From Chloroflexota bacterium (lineage in GTDB: Bacteria; Chloroflexota; Anaerolineae; Ardenticatenales; Ardenticatenaceae): a stretch of DNA of 8,083 nucleotides. Positions 1-6,470 of this stretch are shown here, in pieces. The notes under the pieces are model-generated. The model saw only the letters and a program-made list of their open reading frames with translations, was not told the origin of the DNA and searched no databases. How positions within the stretch are numbered: the stretch's first letter is position 1; the number at the start of each line of letters is the position of its first letter. The position numbers and the translations under genes are program-made. The DNA lies in NCBI GenBank assembly GCA_003520455.1, contig DOUV01000099.1, positions 17,352-25,434 on the forward strand. The letters run 5' to 3'.

Positions 1-253
1 CCTGCCGCGAACCAGACTTCGGAAGGCTGTTCCCGCCCCCCGCGGGATGGCATGACCGGGGCTCTAGCAGAAAGTTCTCTGGATATTTCAAGCGGGGGCC
101 CAAACCAGAGTCTGCTCGGGCGTCATCTCGTTGAAGAATGTTTCGACCGTCTTCGAGTAATACCTTCATCGAACCGTGTTGACAAATGGCGTCCACGGGC
201 ATGATCATTGTCTGCTCGCCTTTCGCCGTCCGAACCTGTATAATCGCCATCAT
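1..253 (-). CDS. possible partial CDS running off the left edge, unknown function
   Basis: Reading the minus strand from an ATG-ATG pair at 253-248, the frame stays open for 84 codons to the window edge. Its N-terminal part (MMAIIQVRTAKGEQ, then VKVLLEDGR-like residues around 28-38) looks like a small beta-rich soluble protein; I do not recognise a family. The upstream bases give only a weak GC-rich ribosome binding site. If real, it is divergent from fhs, and the candidate fhs promoters at 179-208 and 239-244 would lie inside its first codons. The later residues are rich in Gly, Pro, Ser and Arg, as in a shadow of GC-rich non-coding DNA. The plus strand is also open from base 1 to 203, so an open frame is weak evidence here. 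Confidence 0.25.
   Translation of the reverse strand, partial: MMAIIQVRTAKGEQTMIMPVDAICQHGSMKVLLEDGRNILQRDDARADSGLGPRLKYPENFLLEPRSCHPAGGGNSLPKSGSRQ
179..208 (+). promoter_or_regulatory. candidate promoter upstream of fhs (perfect -35)
   Basis: A perfect TTGACA lies at 179-184, followed after 18 bases by GATCAT at 203-208, which matches four of six positions of the -10 consensus. It would give a leader of about 190 bases before the fhs start. The weak -10 box and the competing TATAAT at 239-244 make the assignment uncertain. Confidence 0.25.
239..244 (+). promoter_or_regulatory. candidate -10 box (TATAAT) upstream of fhs
   Basis: A perfect TATAAT occurs at 239-244, preceded directly by TG. 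No good -35 box is found at 16-18 bases upstream. Transcription from here would start near 251 and give a leader of about 150 bases. It is the best -10 match between the left edge and fhs. Confidence 0.35.
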
Positions 254-288
254 GCCCGCCGTTTTGTCTACGGCCAACGGGGGTCGTG

Positions 289-310
289 GGCGCGCTGCAG
301 CATGCGCGCC
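289..310 (+). other. GC-rich hairpin in the fhs leader
   Basis: GGCGCGC at 289-295 pairs perfectly with GCGCGCC at 304-310 across an 8-base loop. No T-run follows, so it is not an intrinsic terminator. It would sit in the 5' untranslated region of fhs whichever candidate promoter is used. A role in RNA stability or regulation is possible but not shown. Confidence 0.4.
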
Positions 311-403
311 GTTCCCTGACGATCCACTGTTTTGTTGTTGCCGGATTCATAGCTCGTCTCAGGCCGTTGTCAGAAGGAACGCCGCTGTGCAAAGGAGAAT
401 TGT

Positions 404-2116
404 ATGAAGAGTAGTCTCGAGATCGCCGCTGAGGCCCACGTTGACCACATCGGCAGGGTCGCCGAGCGCCTGGGCATTCCCGAGCGTTTCGTTGAGTATC
501 ACGGTCGTCATAAAGCCAAGATTGACCTCAACCTTCTCGACGAGTACCGTGACAGGCCCAACGGCAAGTACATTTTAGTCACTGCCATCACGCCGACGCC
601 GCTCGGTGAAGGCAAGACCACGACGACGATTGGGCTGGGGATGGCCCTCAACCGGCTCGGCAAGAATGCGGCCATCGCCATTCGCCAGAGCTCCCTCGGT
701 CCGGTCTTCGGAATCAAGGGCGGCGGCGCCGGGGGTGGCTACTCACAGGTGATCCCGCTCGAGGAGAGCATTCTCCACCTCACGGGCGATATCCATGCCA
801 TCAGCCAGGCCCATAACCAGGTGGCGGCGATGACCGACAACGCCTGGTACCACGGCAACCCGCTCAGTATTGACCCCAATCGCATCCAGATTCGCCGGGT
901 TGTGGATGTGAATGATCGCTTTCTACGTGTCGTGACCATCGGGCAAGGGGGGCCGAAGAACGGGACCCCACGCCAGACCGGCTTCGACATCAGTGTCGCC
1001 AGCGAGTTGATGGCGATCCTGGCGTTGGTCACCGGCAAGACCAACGTCGAAGCCATCAAAAACCTGCGCGAGCGGATCGGCCGGATGGTCGTAGCCTTCG
1101 ATACCAATGGCAACCCGGTCACGGCGGACGACATCAAAGCGGCCGGTTCGGCGACCGTTCTGATGCGCGAGACGCTCAAGCCCACGCTGATGCAGACAAT
1201 CGAGAACACGCCCGCGTTCATTCATGCCGGGCCGTTCGGCAATATCGCCCACGGCAACTCCTCGATCATCGCCGACCAGATCGGCCTCAAGGTCGCCGAT
1301 TATGTGGTGACGGAGAGCGGCTTTGGCGCCGACCTCGGCGGCGAGAAGTTCTTCGACATCAAGTGCCGCGCCTCTGGTTTGCGACCATCGGCCGCGGTCG
1401 TCGTGGCGACCGTGCGGGCGCTCAAGAGCCACACCGGGAAGTACAAGATCACGCCGGGGAAACCGCTGCCGGGCGAGTTGCTGGAGGAGAACGCCGGTGA
1501 CGTCTACACCGGTGGCGCCAATCTGCGCAAGCAGATCGAGAACATCCAGCAGTTCGGGATTCCGGTCGTCGTGGCCCTCAACGCCTTCCCGGAGGACAAG
1601 CCCTCTGAGATCGAGGCGGTGCGGCGGATCGCCCAGGAAACCGGGGCCTACGACATGGCCGTCAGCCGCGTCTTTGCCGAGGGCGGCCAGGGCGGGTTGG
1701 AGCTGGCCCAAAAGGTGATCGAGGCTGCCGAGCAACCCAGCGACTTCCGCTTCCTCTACCCGCTCGAGCTGCCGATCAAGGAAAAGATCCGCATCATGGC
1801 GACCAAGGTCTATGGCGCCGGCGATGTGCACTACTCGGAGCAGGCCGAGGAGCAGATTGCATCGTTTGAAGCCAACGGCTTCGGGGATTTGCCGATCTGC
1901 ATGGCGAAGACCCATCTGAGCCTCAGTCACGACCCCAATTTGAAGGGGGCGCCCACCGGGTTCACCTTCCCCATTCGCGAGGTGCGGGCCAGTGTTGGCG
2001 CGGGCTTCATCTACCCGCTCGCGGGCACGATGATGACCATGCCCGGCCTTGGCTCCGATCCCGCTGCGTATCACATCGACATTGACGAGAACGGTAATAC
2101 TGTCGGCCTCTTCTAG
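404..2116 (+). CDS. fhs: formate--tetrahydrofolate ligase
   Basis: The product ligates formate to tetrahydrofolate with ATP, giving 10-formyltetrahydrofolate, the entry of formate into cytoplasmic folate one-carbon metabolism and the methyl branch of Wood-Ljungdahl-type pathways. The 570-residue length is close to the family's usual ~555-560. The nucleotide-binding loop TPLGEGKTTTT is at residues 65-75. The family block GPVFGIKGGGAGGGY is at about 99-113, TESGFGADLGGEKFFDIKCR at about 303-322, VATVRALK at 334-341, and the C-terminal VGAGFIYPLAGTMMTMPGLG at 531-550. Two small departures from the usual signatures are visible: Gly at 108 where Ala is usual in KGGAAGGG, and Thr at 344 in the second signature. 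The ATG follows AAAGGAG (391-397) by six bases. No other folate gene is adjacent and a terminator follows, so it is probably monocistronic. Confidence 0.98.
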   Translation: MKSSLEIAAEAHVDHIGRVAERLGIPERFVEYHGRHKAKIDLNLLDEYRDRPNGKYILVTAITPTPLGEGKTTTTIGLGMALNRLGKNAAIAIRQSSLGPVFGIKGGGAGGGYSQVIPLEESILHLTGDIHAISQAHNQVAAMTDNAWYHGNPLSIDPNRIQIRRVVDVNDRFLRVVTIGQGGPKNGTPRQTGFDISVASELMAILALVTGKTNVEAIKNLRERIGRMVVAFDTNGNPVTADDIKAAGSATVLMRETLKPTLMQTIENTPAFIHAGPFGNIAHGNSSIIADQIGLKVADYVVTESGFGADLGGEKFFDIKCRASGLRPSAAVVVATVRALKSHTGKYKITPGKPLPGELLEENAGDVYTGGANLRKQIENIQQFGIPVVVALNAFPEDKPSEIEAVRRIAQETGAYDMAVSRVFAEGGQGGLELAQKVIEAAEQPSDFRFLYPLELPIKEKIRIMATKVYGAGDVHYSEQAEEQIASFEANGFGDLPICMAKTHLSLSHDPNLKGAPTGFTFPIREVRASVGAGFIYPLAGTMMTMPGLGSDPAAYHIDIDENGNTVGLF

Positions 2117-2138
2117 CCGCCGGGCCGGTACAAGTGAT

Positions 2139-2180
2139 GAGGGACGAAAGGTCCACCGGACCTTTCGTCCCTCGTCTTTT
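2139..2180 (+). terminator. intrinsic terminator after fhs
   Basis: A perfect 16-bp stem is formed by 2139-2154 (GAGGGACGAAAGGTCC) and 2158-2173 with a 3-base loop, followed by GTCTTTT. It lies 22 bases after the fhs stop codon and separates fhs from the downstream operon. The T-run is short, but the stem is unusually long and free of mismatches. Confidence 0.87.
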
Positions 2181-2191
2181 CACTGCTGTCC

Positions 2192-2200
2192 TGCTATACT
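2192..2200 (+). promoter_or_regulatory. extended -10 promoter for the 2277-4288 operon
   Basis: TGCTATACT at 2192-2200 is an extended -10 element (TGn plus TATACT, five of six consensus bases). No strong -35 is evident, which extended -10 promoters tolerate. It sits just after the fhs terminator and would give a leader of about 70 bases. Confidence 0.45.
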
Positions 2201-2276
2201 CGGAGCGGCGAGCATCCGGCAGGCGCGGTTTCTGGCAGCGAATGGAGCGCGGCCCCAAGAGAGGAGGCGGCAGACC

Positions 2277-2927
2277 GTGATTCCGATCATCGATTTTTCG
2301 TGGAGAGAGTTCAAGCTGTTCCAGCAAAGCCTGGACGTTTCCGTGCAAGAGTTCTATGGCCTGGCGCACAGCCACAACCCGAACCTCTTTCTCCTGCACG
2401 ATCCGGATCGACGTCTGTCGGCGTTGGTCATTCCCGATCTGGTCATCCAAACGGTTGAGCGGTTCGATCTGCCGTTCGAGGCGCCCGTCGTAGCGACCGG
2501 TCTGCCGGACCTGCTGCGGCAGGGACAGATGACAGTCCATGTGGGCCTGCCGGCTTCGCTCGTGACGCTGCTGGCTGGGGCGCACGAGATAGAAAGCGTC
2601 GTCGTCGCGGACGACAGCGCCTTCCCCATCGGCCTCTTCATCCCAAGCGTCGTCGCGGAGCGTCTCCCGGAGACATACCGCATCCAGGGCGAGAGCTCCG
2701 AGACCCTGCAGCGGACCGTGCGCCGGCTGACTGCGACCGGGAATCTGGCCGGGGCCATCGCGGCGATAGAAGGAGCGTACGACGACTTCCACAGCGAGCG
2801 TCTCAACCAGATCGGCGCTGACCCCTACGTGTGTGATGGTAATGGGAAGCCGCATTACTGGCGGCGTTGTCCCTGCAAGTGGCATCCCTCCGCGAGCTGC
2901 GGCCGCCGCACGATCAGCAGGGCCTGA
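2277..2927 (+). CDS. unknown protein with C-terminal Cys/His cluster
   Basis: I do not recognise this 216-residue protein. The GTG start is chosen because GAGGAGG (2261-2267) sits nine bases upstream; the frame is open further upstream, but that part overlaps the fhs end and the terminator and is not protein-like. The N-terminal 180 residues look soluble and globular, with alternating hydrophobic strands (LSALVIPDLVIQTV at about 47-60, ESVVVADDSAFPIGLF at 106-121) and no signal peptide or membrane segment. The C-terminus has a dense cluster of possible metal ligands: C186, H193, C198, C200, H203 and C208, including a CPCxxH core, suggesting a small zinc-binding knuckle. The stop codon shares a base with the start of the next gene (TGATG), so the two are likely translated together and may work together, perhaps as a soluble partner of the membrane protein. 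Confidence 0.8.
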   Translation: MIPIIDFSWREFKLFQQSLDVSVQEFYGLAHSHNPNLFLLHDPDRRLSALVIPDLVIQTVERFDLPFEAPVVATGLPDLLRQGQMTVHVGLPASLVTLLAGAHEIESVVVADDSAFPIGLFIPSVVAERLPETYRIQGESSETLQRTVRRLTATGNLAGAIAAIEGAYDDFHSERLNQIGADPYVCDGNGKPHYWRRCPCKWHPSASCGRRTISRA

Positions 2928-4288
2928 TGCTGACCGAGTTGGATCAGGCTCAGAAGATTGTCGGGACCGCCCTCGATCAGAGTCAGAAACTCTTCGGCCG
3001 CGGGTTCCTGATCGCGGGCGGCGGGCCTACCCTGCTTTTCGCCGTGATCGGCGGCTACCTGCTCTACGGGTATGCCTGGCTGCAATCGAGCGTGCTGGCG
3101 TGGATCGGCCTGGGGTGGCAGGAGGCGCTCTTCCAGATCGCCCTGCTCCTGGTGGCCGTGTACCTGGCGGCTCAGGTCGTCTATGGCCTGCGCACCGCCG
3201 CGCTTCAAGTGTACCAGGGCGAGTGGCCCGGGCCCCTGGCCTGGCTCAGACCGGTCGGGATAGCTCTGGCGACGAAGACCATGCGCCGGTACGAGGCGCG
3301 GGAGGAGGCCATCCTCGAGGTGCTGACCGACTTCGCCTGGGCGCGCGAATTCCAGTTCGGCGAGACCTTCTCACCTGTCGAAGTGGCGGAGGAGGAGGTC
3401 CGGCGGCGGCAACAGCAGGTTCACGCGGCCCACGAGCGGCTTGCAGGCCAGGTGAGGCAGGGGCGGCGGTGGCGCGAGGGTGCCTACGGCGAGATCCTGC
3501 ACGAGGCGCGTCTGCTCCAGGCCAACCGCGACCGTTTCTCACCCGACCTTCAGGCTGATGTCGACGCGCTGGTGGCGGTCGTCGCGGCCAGGTATAGGGA
3601 GCATCTCCCGTTGCGGGCGGCCGTCGAGCATCTTTGGGAGGCAACCTTTCGGGAGTGGATCGAGGCGAGCGAGGCTCGCGCCGCCAATTTCCCCGAGCAC
3701 GAGCGCTGGCTGCGCCCGACACAGATGGGCAACGTCGCCGCGGCCCTGGAGGCGTACCCCTTCGACCGCTACGGGATCGGCCTCAGCGCCCTCTGGCCGC
3801 GGTTGGTGCCGATCCTCCCGGAGGAGGTGCGACTTCGCATCGAGGACGCGACTACCTCCCTCGATTTCACCGTGCTGATATCGCTGCTCTCGCTCGCGGC
3901 GGCGGTGGGAGCGGCAGGCATCGCCCTCTACGGCCCACCGCGCGATCGCGCCTTCGAGGTCGCCATCCCGCTGGCCCTCGCTCTGGCCGGCTGGCTCTTC
4001 TACCGACTGGCGATCTCCGCCACCCGGGCGCTGGGCGTGCAGGTTCAGGCGACCGTTGACCTCTTCCGCCTGGACCTGCTGGACGCCCTGGAGATCGAGC
4101 GGCCCTCGACGCCGGAACAGGAGAAAGCCATCTGGACGGAGTTGCGCCACTTCATCGCGCAGGCCGACCTGCCGGCCCACCACGTGCGCTTCAAGCAGGC
4201 GCCGGAGCGGAAGGAGGCGCCGTCCGATCCACCACCCTCCCTGTGGGACTGCCTGCGCACCAGTCTGATCCGCCGACCGCGGCGCTGA
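2927..4288 (+). CDS. four-helix membrane protein of unknown function
   Basis: This 453-residue product has an early hydrophobic pair (about 27-50 and 66-87), a long charged, helix-rich domain (about 115-310) and a second hydrophobic pair (about 314-336 and 343-366), then a hydrophilic tail ending in Arg-rich residues. The segment around 267-310 (MGNVAAALEAYPFDRYGI, then LWPRLVPILPEEVR) resembles a block I associate with uncharacterised bacterial membrane proteins (GN..RAAE.Y...RYGID....WPRL...LP); no function is known to me. ATG 2927 is preferred over an in-frame TTG at 2867 because it overlaps the upstream stop as TGATG, the usual layout for translational coupling. Residues 150-205 are rich in Glu, Arg and Gln and may form a coiled coil. 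No nucleotide-binding or catalytic motif is visible. Confidence 0.85.
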   Translation: MLTELDQAQKIVGTALDQSQKLFGRGFLIAGGGPTLLFAVIGGYLLYGYAWLQSSVLAWIGLGWQEALFQIALLLVAVYLAAQVVYGLRTAALQVYQGEWPGPLAWLRPVGIALATKTMRRYEAREEAILEVLTDFAWAREFQFGETFSPVEVAEEEVRRRQQQVHAAHERLAGQVRQGRRWREGAYGEILHEARLLQANRDRFSPDLQADVDALVAVVAARYREHLPLRAAVEHLWEATFREWIEASEARAANFPEHERWLRPTQMGNVAAALEAYPFDRYGIGLSALWPRLVPILPEEVRLRIEDATTSLDFTVLISLLSLAAAVGAAGIALYGPPRDRAFEVAIPLALALAGWLFYRLAISATRALGVQVQATVDLFRLDLLDALEIERPSTPEQEKAIWTELRHFIAQADLPAHHVRFKQAPERKEAPSDPPPSLWDCLRTSLIRRPRR

Positions 4289-4453
4289 GCACCACACCGC
4301 CTCCGCCCGGATGATTCATAAGATACGCTCGACTTCTCCCCCAATCCGCTCATATTATGCAATGTTCCCTCCAAGAGGATGGACCGAGTGAGATTAGAAG
4401 GGGTACTCTGCTGAACGGATCGAAAATGGGCGGTGGGGAAAGTCGTTCACGTT
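4289..4453. other. non-coding spacer, nothing recognised
   Basis: I see no convincing gene here. There is no strong intrinsic terminator after the membrane protein gene. A TATTAT-like box (4353-4358) lacks a matching -35. The stretch borders the recombinase remnant and may be debris of the same insertion. Confidence 0.4.
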
Positions 4454-4642
4454 TCACCTCCAGTTGTACTTGGGTCGTGACGCCGGATAGTCGGAAACCC
4501 TCAGCATCTCGTCTACAGTGTTGAGGGCGCTGGCCATGGCGCGCCGATTGCGGGGCGCGAGACTCGGCAGGTAGACGGAGGCCGCGTGTTGATCGGCGGC
4601 GAGATGCCATAAAAGAAAAAAGAGAACCGGGTCACCGTCCAA
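4454..4642 (-). pseudogene. N-terminal remnant of a phage-type tyrosine recombinase
   Basis: The minus-strand frame encodes 62 residues containing LAADQHAASVYLPSLAP followed by RNRRAMASALNTVDEML. This closely follows the start of the SAM-like core-binding domain of XerC/phage-type integrases (pattern LA.D..PAAVYLASLAPGSRRTM..AL..I..LL). It stops at a TGA just after a Trp, where intact proteins normally continue with W..LRY and then a catalytic domain of some 250 residues. No Arg-His-Tyr catalytic region is found further along this strand down to the membrane protein gene. It is therefore a truncated remnant, marking an old integration event. No good ribosome binding site is visible. The family call rests on recalled family patterns. 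Confidence 0.55.
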
Positions 4643-4653
4643 GTTGAGCTGAA

Positions 4654-4682
4654 TTGATTATTTGCCGCTCAAGGACTATACT
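4654..4682 (+). promoter_or_regulatory. housekeeping-type promoter for the RRM gene
   Basis: TTGATT (4654-4659) and TATACT (4677-4682) are separated by exactly 17 bases. Transcription would start near 4690, leaving about 165 bases of leader before the GTG at 4854. This is the best two-box promoter in the window. Confidence 0.6.
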
Positions 4683-4689
4683 CATTTGT

Positions 4690-4853
4690 AAGAACAGCGA
4701 ACTGACCAGAGTTGACGCACGTGGTACAGACCTCACGGCCCTTGCCTCGTCTGCTGTTATAACAATGGCAGATATGGTGCGGGCTTTTTCGTCTGCGGCA
4801 ACAGGCGCTCTGGTTTCCCGCTGTGAGAACAACCCGCCCGAAGGGAGAATATC
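4690..4853 (+). promoter_or_regulatory. long 5' leader of the RRM gene with inverted repeat
   Basis: The leader has no convincing ORF. It includes the perfect palindrome TGTTATAACA at 4755-4764, flanked by TCTGC (4750-4754) and GCAGA (4768-4772), giving a longer interrupted inverted repeat. Further on, GCGGG near 4779 can pair with CCCGC near 4817. Long structured leaders are common for cold-induced and RNA-binding protein genes and could allow post-transcriptional autoregulation, but no known leader motif is recognised. Confidence 0.35.
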
Positions 4854-5144
4854 GTGGGCACAAAGCTATACGTTGGCAACTTGAGCTACCAGACCACAGA
4901 GGAGGATCTGCGCGAGCTCTTCGGCGCCGTCGGCGAGGTAAGCTCGGTGGCGGTGATCACGGATCGCGACACCGGCCGTCCGCGAGGGTTCGCGTTTGTC
5001 GAAATGGGGAGCGAGCAAGCAGCGCGCGAGGCCATCCAACAACTCAACGGCAAGTCGGTTGACGACCGCGAGATCCAGGTCAATGAGGCGCGCCCGCGCG
5101 AAGACCGCGGTTCTCGGGGGTCCGAACGCCGGCGGAGGTACTAA
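4854..5144 (+). CDS. single-RRM RNA-binding protein
   Basis: This 96-residue protein is a bacterial RNA recognition motif protein of the kind best known in cyanobacteria, where several are cold-induced. The RNP2 motif LYVGNL is at residues 5-10 and RNP1 RGFAFVEM at 44-51, with aromatic RNA-stacking residues at Tyr6, Phe46 and Phe48. The domain occupies about residues 3-79 and is followed by a short basic, Arg/Gly/Ser-rich tail ending RRRRY, which likely adds non-specific RNA binding. The GTG start is set by AAGGGAG (4841-4847) six bases upstream, and the first residues MGTKLYVGNL match the family N-terminus. It has its own promoter with a long leader and a strong terminator, so it is probably monocistronic and independently regulated. 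It likely binds single-stranded RNA in the cytoplasm as a chaperone or stability factor. Confidence 0.95.
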   Translation: MGTKLYVGNLSYQTTEEDLRELFGAVGEVSSVAVITDRDTGRPRGFAFVEMGSEQAAREAIQQLNGKSVDDREIQVNEARPREDRGSRGSERRRRY

Positions 5145-5169
5145 CCTCGACACATGTGAATTCGCCCTG

Positions 5170-5206
5170 AAACGCTCTGCTCCCTCATGAGAGCGGAGCG
5201 TTTTCT
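5170..5206 (+). terminator. intrinsic terminator after the RRM gene
   Basis: AAACGCTC (5170-5177) pairs with GAGCGTTT (5196-5203) and GCTC (5179-5182) with GAGC (5191-5194); T5178 opposite G5195 is a wobble. The result is a 13-bp stem with an 8-base loop, followed by a run of Ts (5201-5204). It lies 25 bases after the RRM stop codon. Confidence 0.87.
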
Positions 5207-5236
5207 ATTGAGAAGCGGTACAACAGGGAGGCAGGC

Positions 5237-5461
5237 ATGAAAACAGGTATGCTGAAGGAACGGCGCTCCGGCGACACGGTGGAAGTTGGCTACGACACCT
5301 TCCGCCGCATGTTCTGGATCAATGGCCGCTGTGCTGAGCGCATGCTCAGCTTAGAGCGCAAAGAGGGCGTCTGGGTATTTGAGCTTTGGCTCGCCGAGAC
5401 AGAGTCCTATGAGCAGTATCACTTTTCCGTGACGGAGCTTCAGACCCTCGCACGCTCGTGA
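5237..5461 (+). CDS. small hypothetical protein
   Basis: This 74-residue protein is not recognised. The ATG is preceded by AGGGAGG (5225-5231) five bases upstream, a strong ribosome binding site that supports a real gene. The composition is mixed and soluble with many charged and aromatic residues (YDTFRRMFWINGR at about 19-31, GVWVFELWLAETESYEQYHF at about 44-63), suggesting a small beta-sheet domain; no membrane segment or signal peptide is seen. It lies just past the RRM terminator, and no separate promoter is obvious in the 30 bases between. Five bases after its stop begins a GCTCAAC motif resembling an integron core site. Confidence 0.7.
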   Translation: MKTGMLKERRSGDTVEVGYDTFRRMFWINGRCAERMLSLERKEGVWVFELWLAETESYEQYHFSVTELQTLARS

Positions 5462-5696
5462 CATTGCTCAACAAGCGGGGCGTTGATGATATGCTTATCC
5501 AGCCCTCCTCAGATCATGCCGGGCGTCAAGCGCTGGGAATCTATCCTCGCGAGGCCAGGAGGATCTACAGAGCCCCGACTCATCAATAAGCGCGACGATT
5601 TTCAGGTGGACTATGCGCCCTGTGCCAGTATCGAAAGGGCGTTGATCGCCGAGAGTGCTGTGCCGGTGAGCCTTCGGAGGTGCTCGGCACGCGGTG
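5462..5696. other. non-coding or decayed stretch
   Basis: No convincing gene is seen on either strand. It contains GCTCAAC (5466-5472), a 10-bp direct repeat GGGCGTTGAT at 5478-5487 and 5637-5646, and an imperfect hairpin with arms GTGCCG (5660-5665) and CGGCAC (5685-5690) without a T-run. A plus-strand frame of 74 codons from 5483 lacks a ribosome binding site and family resemblance. The stretch looks like degenerate accessory DNA at the distal end of the toxin-antitoxin array. Confidence 0.4.
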
Positions 5697-5918
5697 TTAC
5701 GGAATGAGCCCGGCGAGTTTCGCCTCCAACGCGGCCACCCGCTCGCCCAAACCGTAGAGCTGCAAGCGAATCCCGTCGGGCGTCTCGAAGGTCACCGAAC
5801 TGTAGGACTGGGCGAGGGCGCGCAGCGTCTCCACTGTGTCGGGGTCCAAGAGGACGGGCACGGCGAAGGTCCGGGCACCGTCCCCGCCCGCGAGATGTGG
5901 GAAACGCCTCGGCACCAT
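5697..5918 (-). CDS. small hypothetical protein or C-terminal part of a frameshifted gene
   Basis: From ATG 5918 this minus-strand frame gives 73 residues. The C-terminal 50 look like genuine protein: LLDPDTVETLRALAQSY, then VTFETPDGIRLQLYGLGER and a short heptad-like helix VAALEAKLAGLI. I recognise no family. There is no good ribosome binding site. The start lies inside, and in another frame from, the decayed antitoxin gene at 5899-6057, so two readings are possible: an independent small gene overlapping the antitoxin remnant, or the distal part of one gene disrupted by a frameshift near 5890-5910. The second half does not resemble the usual tail of that antitoxin family, so I lean to a separate or recombined gene. 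Confidence 0.35.
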   Translation of the reverse strand: MVPRRFPHLAGGDGARTFAVPVLLDPDTVETLRALAQSYSSVTFETPDGIRLQLYGLGERVAALEAKLAGLIP

Positions 5919-6057
5919 CCGGCGCCAGGAGCACCAGGTTTGTGCCGGCCCGGTACCGTTCGACATACTTGCCACGCACGCCCCCTTCGAGGAGTTGGCG
6001 CAGGTCATTCTCTGGACGAAGGTCGTCCTCCATCTCAGTCGAAGTCTCTTTCTTCAT
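5899..6057 (-). pseudogene. antitoxin partner of BrnT-type toxin, truncated by frameshift
   Basis: From ATG 6057 the frame encodes about 53 recognisable residues, including GGVRGKYVERYRAGTNLVLL (26-44) and PDGAEAFP (46-53). This matches the core of a widespread small antitoxin family (RGKYA.RY..GTN.V.L.PDVA..FPD). In intact members the sequence continues with a serine/valine/asparagine-rich helix such as SVNEALR for about 20 residues; here the frame instead becomes Arg/Pro/Gly-rich and non-protein-like until a stop at 5611. I infer a frameshift or recombination near 5890-5910. The start lies inside the last codons of the BrnT-like remnant (stop 6035-6037), the usual toxin-then-antitoxin overlap. 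Function is probably lost. Confidence 0.6.
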
Positions 6058-6178
6058 ACGCTTCTCTTTCTGCTCGTGTGAGCCTGCGGGCGCTGATGAT
6101 CCGAATGCGATCGCCTTGCTCTGTGTGGGCCCCGCGGGCCATCTCACCGACCGTGAAGCAACACTTCCCACGATGCGC
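6035..6178 (-). pseudogene. C-terminal remnant of a BrnT-type (DUF497) toxin
   Basis: This frame, bounded upstream by a TAA at 6179-6181, encodes 47 residues ending in HTEQGDRIRIISARR, LTRAEREAYEE and a stop. That is the conserved C-terminal strand and helix of BrnT-family ribonuclease toxins (HTERGDRIRIISARRATRRER..YEE). The preceding CFTVGEMARG resembles the previous strand (RF.TIGE...G), but about five residues expected between it and HTE appear deleted. The N-terminal half (usual F.WD..KA..N..KHGVSF) is not found. The overlap with the antitoxin start confirms that this was a two-gene toxin-antitoxin unit on the minus strand. It is not expected to be active. Confidence 0.65.
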
Positions 6179-6181
6179 TTA

Positions 6182-6470
6182 CAAAGCCGAGCCCCACGCG
6201 CGGGCATCGCGAATGGGGCTCTCACGACAGCCGCCCTTGAAGTGCTCCGCGACGGGCAGCACCGGGGTGGTCACCTCGTAGCGCTCAGCGCCGTGTCACG
6301 CCGCCGCGGCGCGGCCCGTCTCTGCGGACCGGGCGTCGAAATCCACCGGGAGGCAGAGCCCGTGGCTGCGGTGGGTAGCCAGCCACTCGACGTTGGCTTA
6401 TTCTCGAAGCGCTTGGAAGATCGAATTGCGAAATCGCGCGTTTTGCCCCTCGAGTCGCGGCAGGGAGGGG
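6182..6470. other. decayed stretch between BrnT remnant and attC-like site
   Basis: On the minus strand short open pieces exist, for instance one containing RYEVTTPVLPVAEHFKGG and another with ANVEWLATHRSHGLC, both cut by stops. None matches a family I know. No promoter, terminator or ribosome binding site is convincing. I read it as the degenerate 5' part of the cassette that carried the BrnT-type pair. Confidence 0.35.

Noticed and set aside
251..403. Tetrahydrofolate riboswitch in the fhs leader.
   Set aside because: Only a simple GC hairpin is visible; I cannot find the conserved multi-helix layout of known folate riboswitches.
923..2074. Long open frame on the minus strand across fhs.
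   Set aside because: It is a shadow of the GC-rich fhs gene; the product is Arg/Asp/Gly-rich without family resemblance, and fhs is certain.
2833..3558. Plus-strand open frame of 241 codons overlapping the membrane protein gene.
   Set aside because: The product is Arg/Pro/Ala-rich, overlaps a gene with clear membrane helices and coupled start, and has no ribosome binding site.
5660..5690. Imperfect hairpin (GTGCCG/CGGCAC arms) as a terminator or attC site.
   Set aside because: There is no T-run on either strand, and no RYYYAAC/GTTRRRY boxes are placed symmetrically around it.
5483..5707. Plus-strand frame of 74 codons as a gene.
   Set aside because: There is no ribosome binding site, its composition is not protein-like, and it runs into the end of the minus-strand gene at 5697-5918.
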